DNA of 64,000 nt from Prevotella merdae (GTDB taxonomy: Bacteria > Bacteroidota > Bacteroidia > Bacteroidales > Bacteroidaceae). The notes under the pieces were generated by a model. That model was given only the letters and a program-made list of their open reading frames with translations. It ran no database searches and was not told the origin of the DNA. The stretch spans positions 393,307 through 457,306 of the forward strand of contig NZ_LT985323.1 of assembly GCF_900290275.1 (NCBI RefSeq), in the 5' to 3' direction. The translations under genes were made by a program, and so were the position numbers. This document shows positions 33,157-40,977 of the stretch, one piece after another; the stretch's first letter is position 1, and the number at the start of each line of letters is the position of its first letter.

Positions 33157-35544
33157 TTATTCCACCTTAATAGGCAATGTCGCCATAGGCAAACCATCTG
33201 CCGATACACTAAGCATAGCTGTACCATGTCTTAATCCTTCTACAACCACAACCAATTCGCCACTGAATAGAGGCATCTCTGTAGAATTGAAAGCTACAAG
33301 CGAGGTTGCGTCACCATTGCAGGCTGCACGGAATTTGCCCGCTCCCGACACATTGAACTTCATATTGTTGGTTGCCGTAGGACACGGTGTGCCATTCTTG
33401 TCAACCACCGATACTGTTACAAACGAGAGGTCTTCACCTTTTGAAGATATGCTGTTGCGGTCGGCTTTCAGCACGATACGGGCAGGAGCGCCAGCTGTGC
33501 GTATTATCTTCTCGCCCTTGGCGGTTCCGTCATAGTCGTAAGCCACCACCTTTATCTCGCCCGGCTCATACTTCACATTGTTCCAACGCAAGCGATAGCG
33601 GTCGAGACGTGTGTTAGGATTCTTCAATATCCTACCCTGACTCTTGCCATTTACAAACAGCTCTGCCGATGGCCATGACGTATAGCAGTAAACTGGAGTT
33701 GTCTCTCCCTCTCTGCCCGGGAATGTCCAATGTGGCAATACATGCAGTGTTGCGTCGTCCTTGCGCCAATGAGAGCGATACAAATAATAGCGGTCCTTAG
33801 GCAATCCGGCAAGGTCGCAGATGCCGAAATAGCTTGAACGCGAAGGCCAATACTCGTCATATGGCGAAGGCTCACCAAGATAGTCGTAGCCTGTCCATAC
33901 AAACTCGCCAATGGTGTAGTCGCGGTCGTCTTGCATTCGCCAATCATCATCTGGCAGATTGCTCCATGGACAATATTCCACATCATAGCTTGAGCATTGT
34001 CCGTCGGTATATGTCTTCGAGTCGGAAGCCTCAACAGGGAACTTATACACGCCACGTGAGCTTACTGTCGAAGCTGTTTCCGAACCAAGGAGGAATCCCT
34101 TAGGCAACTGCTTGATGTTATTATCATACTTATGCACACGATAGTTGAAACCAGGCACATCCATCACTTGGGCAAAGCCCGACTTCAAGGCATCCTCGGC
34201 ACGATCCATACCTTGTGTCACTGGACGTGTAGGGTCAAACTTATGGCAAAGGTCCTGCAAGTGTTTCGAGATGTTTCTGCCTTCCTCGCTCCACTGCTCT
34301 GGTATCTCGTTGCCAATACTCCACATCACTATTGACGGATGGTTGCGGTGGTTGAGCACAAGATTTTCGATGTCCTTGTCTGCCCAATCCTTGAAGTTGA
34401 GCGCATATCCGTTCTTGCATTTAGGATAAATCCACATGTCGAAACTCTCTGCCATCACCATCATTCCCATTGAGTCGCATACTTCCATCTGCCATGTTGA
34501 AGGCATGTTGTGAGCCGTACGTATAGCGTCGCAACCCATATCCTTCATAGTGCGAATCTGACGTATAAGTGCTGCCTTATTTACTGCGGCACCAATCGGA
34601 CCGAGGTCGTGATGCAGACACACGCCCTTTATCTTACGCGAAACACCATTCAACTGAAAACCGTCATACTGTGCCACACGCACTGTGCGTATACCTACCT
34701 TCTGCTGTGTCTGGTCTATGAGCTTTTTATTGCGATACAGACGTGTGACGAGCTTATATAAATAAGGTGTCTCTGGCGACCAAAGTTGCGCATTATCCAC
34801 GGTTAGCGTCTTCACAACATTTCCCTGAGCATCAAAGTCACCATACTTAAACTGCGCCACTACCTTGCCTGTGGCATCCACAAGCTGATTTTCTATCGAC
34901 AGTGTCTTGTCTACATTATTTATATTAGTACAGATGCTAACCTCAGCCTTGCCGTTGCCTATCGACTCTGTACGGAAATAGCAGCCCCACGGATTGATTG
35001 TTGCGGCATCGGCATTGGTTACAAGTTGTACCGGACGATATAAACCACCGCCTGGATACCAACGCGAACTCTCCTCGCGGTTGTTAAGGCTTACGCTTAT
35101 CTCGTTCTTTCCTTTCTTTAAATATGGCGCTGCATCCACACGGAAGGCATTATATCCATAAGCCCAATGTCCGGCAAGCTTACCATTAATATATACATGA
35201 GGATCGGCCATGGCACCGTCAAACTCAAGGACAGCTGTCTTAGGCAACTTCTTCAAGTCAATTGTTGTCTTATAGAAGCCACGTCCTATCCAAGGCAGAG
35301 CACCCGAACGTCCCGACTTTTCTGTCTTCTCGGTCTCACCATTCTGCTCTATGGCAACAAACTGCAAGTCCCATTTCTTGTCGAAAGGTCCATTTATTGC
35401 CCAGTCATGTGGAATGTTGACAGGCTTATAATTTACGCTGTCGCGCGAGAACTGCCATGTCTTCAGATTTAATGTGTTGCGCTGGGCCGAGGCAGTAAGA
35501 GCCGATGTGGCAAGCGCAAGGGTTAGTAATGTCAATTTATTCAT
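33157..35544 (-). CDS. GH2 beta-galactosidase (exported)
   Basis: The protein has 795 residues and a signal peptide (1-20, ending SAQ). Domains in order: GH2 sugar-binding (about 20-175, NIPHDWAINGPF), Ig-like (175-280), TIM barrel (280-580) with acid/base Glu in MWSIGNEIPEQW and nucleophile Glu in LLGSETAST, then a DUF4982-type and a bacterial Ig-like domain. It removes terminal beta-galactose from galacto-oligosaccharides, probably in the periplasm. It follows two GH53 endo-galactanases and a SusCD pair, which makes pectic galactan the likely substrate. Confidence 0.93.
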   Translation of the reverse strand: MNKLTLLTLALATSALTASAQRNTLNLKTWQFSRDSVNYKPVNIPHDWAINGPFDKKWDLQFVAIEQNGETEKTEKSGRSGALPWIGRGFYKTTIDLKKLPKTAVLEFDGAMADPHVYINGKLAGHWAYGYNAFRVDAAPYLKKGKNEISVSLNNREESSRWYPGGGLYRPVQLVTNADAATINPWGCYFRTESIGNGKAEVSICTNINNVDKTLSIENQLVDATGKVVAQFKYGDFDAQGNVVKTLTVDNAQLWSPETPYLYKLVTRLYRNKKLIDQTQQKVGIRTVRVAQYDGFQLNGVSRKIKGVCLHHDLGPIGAAVNKAALIRQIRTMKDMGCDAIRTAHNMPSTWQMEVCDSMGMMVMAESFDMWIYPKCKNGYALNFKDWADKDIENLVLNHRNHPSIVMWSIGNEIPEQWSEEGRNISKHLQDLCHKFDPTRPVTQGMDRAEDALKSGFAQVMDVPGFNYRVHKYDNNIKQLPKGFLLGSETASTVSSRGVYKFPVEASDSKTYTDGQCSSYDVEYCPWSNLPDDDWRMQDDRDYTIGEFVWTGYDYLGEPSPYDEYWPSRSSYFGICDLAGLPKDRYYLYRSHWRKDDATLHVLPHWTFPGREGETTPVYCYTSWPSAELFVNGKSQGRILKNPNTRLDRYRLRWNNVKYEPGEIKVVAYDYDGTAKGEKIIRTAGAPARIVLKADRNSISSKGEDLSFVTVSVVDKNGTPCPTATNNMKFNVSGAGKFRAACNGDATSLVAFNSTEMPLFSGELVVVVEGLRHGTAMLSVSADGLPMATLPIKVE

Positions 35545-35568
35545 ATCTGGATTTTGTTTGTCACATTA

Positions 35569-36672
35569 TTAATCGTTATTGCTTCGATAGTCGGCAAAGT
35601 TTTTCATTGCCTTCACCACCTTTCCTGTGTGGTTGTTGAAGAGTCCACGGTTTATCCAACTGCCAATGGCTTTCTTTCCGCTTTCGTTCTCTTCGGGGAA
35701 CCACCAGTATAGACCCGTTACTTTAGGATGTTTCTTAAGCATATCCACAAGTTCCTTCGTGAATTGCGCCTGACCATCTTCTGATATAGCATACAGGTCG
35801 GAGTGCTCATCGTTCGACTTTGCCCATTTGTCGTTGTCGTGAGAATAATAGAATGCAGTCTCTACTATCATAATATCCTTCTTCGGGAAATCAACAGCAA
35901 GTGAATCGAGTGTTCGCGATAGGTTGGGTATATCTTTATGCCACATAGGATAGTAAGACAATCCTATTATATCATAGTCTACATTATGGTTGCGCAGGCG
36001 CATATAATAGTTCTTTGTAGCGTCCCAATCTCCAGCATGCTCAGTATGTATAATAATACGTGCATTAGGGCACACCTCGCGACAAGCACGCACACCACTC
36101 TTCAGCAAATCAGTTAGCACATCCCAATTCTTTTCGTTAAAGGGGTCGGTCTTTGCCGTAGGCCAAAGCATACCGAAGGTTATCTCGTTGCCCACTTGTA
36201 TCAAGTCTGGGGCACAACCGTTCTTTTTAAGATGTCTCAAGGCATTTGCGGTATGCTCGTAAACCGAATCACATAGTTGGACTGGTGAGCATTTCATCCA
36301 TGCTTTAGGAGTGAACTGCTTGCCAGGGTCTGCCCAAGTGTCGGAATAATGAAAATCGAGCATCAGGTTCATACCTGCTTTCTTAATCTGCTTGCATAGC
36401 GGAGTGATATAGTCGAGATCTTGGCAAACACCCTCGTCTTTATTTTCTGCTGGAGCATCTGCTGGATTGACAAAGAGGCGCACACGAGCCGCGTTCCATT
36501 TATTGTCTTTCGCAATATCAAGCAATGGTCGAGCCTTGCCATTAGCGTCAATAAACTTTGTTCCTGCCTTTTCGTAGGTAGGAAGAAGTGAGATGTCACC
36601 GCCAAGCAGACGTGTCTGTGCTTGGGTTGTCGAGAATGACAATAGGAGTAAAAATGATAGAATAAACTTCAT
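35569..36672 (-). CDS. GH53 endo-beta-1,4-galactanase (exported)
   Basis: The protein has 367 residues and a signal peptide (ending TQAQ). It is a single GH53 domain with the acid/base Glu in LIQVGNEITFGMLWP and nucleophile Glu in IMIVETAFYY, plus LMLDFHYSDTWADPGKQ of the active cleft. It cleaves internal beta-1,4-galactan bonds of type I arabinogalactan or pectin side chains. It has no lipobox, so it is probably periplasmic, in contrast to the lipoprotein GH53 next to it. Confidence 0.94.
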   Translation of the reverse strand: MKFILSFLLLLSFSTTQAQTRLLGGDISLLPTYEKAGTKFIDANGKARPLLDIAKDNKWNAARVRLFVNPADAPAENKDEGVCQDLDYITPLCKQIKKAGMNLMLDFHYSDTWADPGKQFTPKAWMKCSPVQLCDSVYEHTANALRHLKKNGCAPDLIQVGNEITFGMLWPTAKTDPFNEKNWDVLTDLLKSGVRACREVCPNARIIIHTEHAGDWDATKNYYMRLRNHNVDYDIIGLSYYPMWHKDIPNLSRTLDSLAVDFPKKDIMIVETAFYYSHDNDKWAKSNDEHSDLYAISEDGQAQFTKELVDMLKKHPKVTGLYWWFPEENESGKKAIGSWINRGLFNNHTGKVVKAMKNFADYRSNND

Positions 36673-36751
36673 TGTTTTATTGTTAGGTAATGTTTAGGTG
36701 GCTACGACAATTGTCTGCCGCAGCCACCAGTAACAACTCTCTCATAACCTT

Positions 36752-37807
36752 TTATTTCACCACATTGCTGCCGAACGCGTCTAATACAGCAGTAGGTTTG
36801 CCGTTAGAGTCGAACGCTCCCTTATTGTAGCCGTTCCATCCTCCGTAGCATTCCGGTTCCCAGTAGAATATGCCCAGGCATTCTGTCTTTGCCTTGCATC
36901 CGTCTACCATTTTCTTCATCATTGCATTAGCATTATCCGAGTCCCAAGGCATGCCTATCTCGCATATCATAACCTTAGTATTATAGCGCGAGGCGAGTGT
37001 CGATATGTTTGCAAGACAATCGTCGGTTGCCTTCTGCCAGTTGTCGTCCTCCGGATAGAGCGACATGCCTATAACGTCCCACTTGGCTCCAGCTGCCTTC
37101 AATCCGTCAAACATCCAGGTGAAGGCACCAATCTCATTGCCCTTATCGATGTGTATGATACACTGCGCTTCGGGATAAACCGACTTGGCAGCATCATATC
37201 CAGCATTGTTGAGGGCGGCATAATTGTCAAACTTATTGTTGCTAACAAGACCGAGCGGCCAAAGCATGCCCACACGTGTCTCGTTGCCTATCTGTATCCA
37301 CTCCACGTCAATTCCGTTGTCCTTAAGATACTTAAGCACATCCTTGGTATGGTCGGCTACGGCTGTCTTCATTTTCTCAAGGTCGTCCTTATAGTCGTTC
37401 CAAGCAGCAGGAATATTCTGCTGTCCTGGGTCTGCCCATGAGTCTGAGTAGTGGAAGTCAACCATTATGCGCTGACCAAGATTCTTGGCACGCCATGCCT
37501 TTAACAGCACATCTTTCTTGTTGCACCATCCGTCTGAAGGGTCTACCCATACACGAAGACGGATAGAGTTGACGCCGAGGTCGCGCAACAGAGCCATACA
37601 GTCTTGCTCAGTACCCTTGGCATTGTAGAACTTCTTGCCTGATGCCTCCATCTGTGTTAGCCAACTTACGTCGGCACCCTTGGCAAAACCAGTCATGTCG
37701 TAGGTTGGTTCTGTCTGTGGAATTGTATCGTTGTCGTCGCTGCACGAAGAGAACGTGAAAAGCGCCAAAGCAGCGAAGATAAGCGGTTTAAGGAATGATT
37801 TCTTCAT
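36752..37807 (-). CDS. GH53 endo-beta-1,4-galactanase lipoprotein
   Basis: The protein has 351 residues. The lipobox TFSSCSDDN is followed by an acidic stretch that favours surface exposure in Bacteroidetes. The GH53 core has WIQIGNETRVGMLWP (acid/base) and VMICEIGMPW (nucleophile). It is only distantly similar to the 35569-36672 enzyme, so the pair looks like a surface endo-cutter plus a periplasmic one rather than a recent duplication. Confidence 0.94.
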   Translation of the reverse strand: MKKSFLKPLIFAALALFTFSSCSDDNDTIPQTEPTYDMTGFAKGADVSWLTQMEASGKKFYNAKGTEQDCMALLRDLGVNSIRLRVWVDPSDGWCNKKDVLLKAWRAKNLGQRIMVDFHYSDSWADPGQQNIPAAWNDYKDDLEKMKTAVADHTKDVLKYLKDNGIDVEWIQIGNETRVGMLWPLGLVSNNKFDNYAALNNAGYDAAKSVYPEAQCIIHIDKGNEIGAFTWMFDGLKAAGAKWDVIGMSLYPEDDNWQKATDDCLANISTLASRYNTKVMICEIGMPWDSDNANAMMKKMVDGCKAKTECLGIFYWEPECYGGWNGYNKGAFDSNGKPTAVLDAFGSNVVK

Positions 37808-37827
37808 AATTTATTTTTCTTTTATTG

Positions 37828-39231
37828 TTATTTCACCACGCTGTAACTCCATTTCAAGGTCTTCAGGTCGACTGTTACTGTCATGGTCTCGCCTGCCTTT
37901 ACACCATCGTCAAACCATATGTTCCATGCTCCGGCATCCGAAGACAGTGTATAGAGGTCGCTTGGATCGGAACCATATACTACAGAGTTCTCGCGGTCTA
38001 CAATCTTGAAGTTCTCCCAATCGGCGGTCAGAGTATATGTTCCGCTGTAGGTTGTGTCGCCTGTCTTGGCTAGACGTGCGAGGTCCAAAGAAGCGTCATC
38101 CTTGTTCACCATGAATAGTTCTGCCGGATATTTTGTCTCAGGCTCGTCTGTTGCAGTGAAGTCTACCTTGCCCTCAACCACCGAATATGTAAGATATCCG
38201 TTGCCATCGGCAGCAACAATCACTGTATATGTACCAGCCTTGGCTATGTTTATTTCTGTTGATGCAGAAGCCTGCGACAGTTTTCCGTCGGCAGCCGCAA
38301 AGTGCAGAGTCTTCTCCTCGGCATAGTCGGTGCGTGTAGTCTTGTTATATTCCTTTGCATCGGCATCAATTGTCACCTTCTCGTTAGCTGCAGTAGTTGT
38401 GATATAATAGCCCCATTGCTGACGCTTATTATAGTATGTCATGTTGTTGCCGTTAGCGCGTAGCTGCGACAGTAAGGTTGCGCTCCACTCCATCTCCTTT
38501 GTGTCCACCTTTACAAACCACGCTCCAGTTCCGTCAGCAAACCAGCAGTTCCATGCATCGCTTGCACTTGATATCTCGAAGGCATGACCGTCTACTGCAT
38601 AGTTGCCCCAAGTGTCGCCAGAATATTCGTAGAACCAGCAGTTTAGCCAAGGAGTTGCGTTCATATAGCCAGTATATACCCCGTCAGCCTCGGGCGAATG
38701 CAGGTAGGCAATAGTATCGGTCTTGTTAAAGGCAAGCACGGCAAGCTTGGTCATATCCACAAAGTAAGGTGTTACGGTTACTGTACACACATTGCTATAT
38801 TGTGGCTCCATGTTGTCGCCCTGCATCGACTTGATGCGGAAATATATCTGTCCGGCAGTATTAACATTGATGCCAAGGCTCTTGGCAAGTGTGTTGAGCT
38901 CGGTACCTGTATATGCTTTTGACAGCGATGTAACTGCTGTTGATGTTGCGTTGGCGAAGTTCTCCGAGGCTGAAGCCTCAACATATGTCTTAAGCAAATC
39001 GCCCGTTACAGGATTATTAACATCGCTCGACAGCAAGGTAGGATTCTTCCATCCAAGCTGCAACACTATCTTGGCACGCTGACTAATATCAAGTTTTACG
39101 TCTGATGCAGTGGCAATAAGCTCCGAAGGCGCCATGCCATCTACATAAACTGTGTCGCCGTCGTTGTCGCAACTTGCGCAGAACAACGCTACACAAAGGT
39201 ATAGAAATATCTTATTGAATATCTTGTTCAT
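37828..39231 (-). CDS. SusE-like surface glycan-binding lipoprotein
   Basis: The protein has 467 residues, with lipobox ALFCASC. An N-terminal SusE-type Ig-like domain (about 35-155) is followed by carbohydrate-binding-like repeats. Two similar segments, DAWNCWFADGTGAWFVKVDT and GAWNIWFDDGVKAGETMTVT, mark tandem modules near the middle and C-terminus. The expected role is to hold galactan at the cell surface. It lies directly before the GH53 lipoprotein gene. Confidence 0.87.
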   Translation of the reverse strand: MNKIFNKIFLYLCVALFCASCDNDGDTVYVDGMAPSELIATASDVKLDISQRAKIVLQLGWKNPTLLSSDVNNPVTGDLLKTYVEASASENFANATSTAVTSLSKAYTGTELNTLAKSLGINVNTAGQIYFRIKSMQGDNMEPQYSNVCTVTVTPYFVDMTKLAVLAFNKTDTIAYLHSPEADGVYTGYMNATPWLNCWFYEYSGDTWGNYAVDGHAFEISSASDAWNCWFADGTGAWFVKVDTKEMEWSATLLSQLRANGNNMTYYNKRQQWGYYITTTAANEKVTIDADAKEYNKTTRTDYAEEKTLHFAAADGKLSQASASTEINIAKAGTYTVIVAADGNGYLTYSVVEGKVDFTATDEPETKYPAELFMVNKDDASLDLARLAKTGDTTYSGTYTLTADWENFKIVDRENSVVYGSDPSDLYTLSSDAGAWNIWFDDGVKAGETMTVTVDLKTLKWSYSVVK

Positions 39232-39280
39232 AATTACTATTATTGATTTAGATTATGTAAACGATTGCAACACCCATGCC

Positions 39281-39301
39281 ACTCCCCTTCATATGGGGAG
39301 T
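39281..39301. promoter_or_regulatory. Short hairpin between susD-like and susE-like genes
   Basis: ACTCCCC-ttcatat-GGGGAGT sits in the 90-base spacer. It has no T-run, so it may lower downstream expression by partial termination or act in RNA processing rather than as a full terminator. Confidence 0.4.
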
Positions 39302-39321
39302 AGCTAAGGTTTGGCTCTCTA

Positions 39322-40905
39322 TTAATATCCCTTGTTCTTCAAGTTTGGATTGGCTGTAAGGTCGGTCGACGGTATTGGATAGTAGTTGTACTTATTGTCT
39401 ACAGCCATACCATCCTTGGTTCCGCCTTTCCACTCCCATATATAAGAAGAGGTGGTAAACTGACCAAAACGAATAAGGTCGGTGCGGCGATAACCTTCCA
39501 TATAAAGTTCACGGGCACGCTCGTCTATGATAAACTCCTTGGTTAGCTGACTCTCCTTTATGTTTCCGCTTGCGTCGCCATAGGCACGTTTGCGAAGATC
39601 GTTGATATACTGAAGTGCCTGTTCGCGGCTTCCACCGTTGCCTCCACGTACTACGGCCTCGGCATACATCAGATATACATCTGCCAGGCGGAACAATGGG
39701 AAATCGGTTGCAGCTCCATAAGATGCTGTATTTGATGCCGCCTCACCGTTATCCTTCAGGTTGGTCCATTTGGTAAATAGATATCCATCCTGCTGATTGG
39801 TAAAGTCGTCGATATATTGCTGCTGTCCGTCTGTGAAGAACATGTAGCGATGATCCTTATCTCCATCGGCAAACTTTGCAGTCAAGTTGCCACGCGAACG
39901 GAAGTTGCCCCAAGGCGAAGCCACGCCAAGGTCGGCTGCATTCTGCGAATTGGATGTGCTGCTTGTCGAGCCACAGATAAGATATGTTGTAGATCCATAG
40001 GTCATCAAGTGGTCTGGGTCTTGCGGCAATGCAAAGATTATCTCGTTGGTACGCTTGTCGTTGTCGGCGTTAAAGAGCTGTGCATAATCGCTGTTGAGCG
40101 AGTAGCCCTGTGCTATTGCCTGCTTGCAAGCCTCTACACACTCGGTATACTTGGCTGTACCGATATAAGTCTCGGCATTGAGATAGAGCTTTGCAAGCAA
40201 TGTATAGGCAGCTCCCTTCGATGCCTCACCGTAAGGACAATCGTCTTTTGATGCCATATTGTCAACACATGCTTTAAGCTCCGACTCGATATAATCGAAT
40301 GTTTGCTGCGGTGTGTAGCGTGGTGGAACATAAGAGCCTATAGGGTCGTTCTCGGTTACAAACGGTATGTTGCGGTAGAGGTCGAGAGCATGATAGTAGA
40401 ACAAGGCACGCATGAAACGCGCTTCTGCCTGATAGCGGCGCAACTTCTGCTGGTCGGCATCCGAGAAAGAAGATATCTTTGAGTCGGAACAGTTGCGCAA
40501 GAACTCGTTGCACAATGTGATATTGTAGTATATGCGATAGTACATATCGCTCACCCATGTGTCGTTGGCGTCCCACTTCATAAAGGATATATTGGTCATA
40601 TCGTCGCCCGTAAGCCACGAGTATGCCATCTCGTCGGTTGGTCCTTCCTGAAGGTTGATGTACATACGCATATAGTTCTCGCCATGATTTGATGAGAAGT
40701 CTGTGCCAGAGCTTTCCTGGCCTGTTGCAGTCATCGAGGCATAAATCTTGCCAAGTACCGACTCATAGTTCTGAATATTGGTATACACTTGCTCAGAGGT
40801 GGTTTCGTTGTGTGGATATTGGTTTAGGTCATCGGTGCAAGCTGTGTTAAGTGTCAGCAGCGATGTTCCCATCATCACACCATATAATATATTCTTTAGT
40901 TTCAT
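39322..40905 (-). CDS. SusD-like nutrient-binding lipoprotein
   Basis: The protein has 527 residues, with lipobox LNTACTDD. The TPR-rich SusD fold shows FMRALFYYHALDLYRNIPFV, PRYTPQQTFDYIESELKACV and the C-terminal ERARELYMEGYRRTDLIRFG. It caps the SusC-like transporter and binds the incoming oligosaccharide. It lies 72 bases after the SusC-like gene. Confidence 0.96.
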   Translation of the reverse strand: MKLKNILYGVMMGTSLLTLNTACTDDLNQYPHNETTSEQVYTNIQNYESVLGKIYASMTATGQESSGTDFSSNHGENYMRMYINLQEGPTDEMAYSWLTGDDMTNISFMKWDANDTWVSDMYYRIYYNITLCNEFLRNCSDSKISSFSDADQQKLRRYQAEARFMRALFYYHALDLYRNIPFVTENDPIGSYVPPRYTPQQTFDYIESELKACVDNMASKDDCPYGEASKGAAYTLLAKLYLNAETYIGTAKYTECVEACKQAIAQGYSLNSDYAQLFNADNDKRTNEIIFALPQDPDHLMTYGSTTYLICGSTSSTSNSQNAADLGVASPWGNFRSRGNLTAKFADGDKDHRYMFFTDGQQQYIDDFTNQQDGYLFTKWTNLKDNGEAASNTASYGAATDFPLFRLADVYLMYAEAVVRGGNGGSREQALQYINDLRKRAYGDASGNIKESQLTKEFIIDERARELYMEGYRRTDLIRFGQFTTSSYIWEWKGGTKDGMAVDNKYNYYPIPSTDLTANPNLKNKGY

Positions 40906-40977
40906 TATGTTTCTTTTTAATATATGTTTAAAGCATTAGGATTTTTCACTTTTCCCTTTTCCCTTTTCACTTTTCCC

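Noticed and set aside
36672..36752. The two GH53 genes as a recent tandem duplication
   Set aside because: Outside the active-site motifs they differ widely, with different export signals and domain edges.
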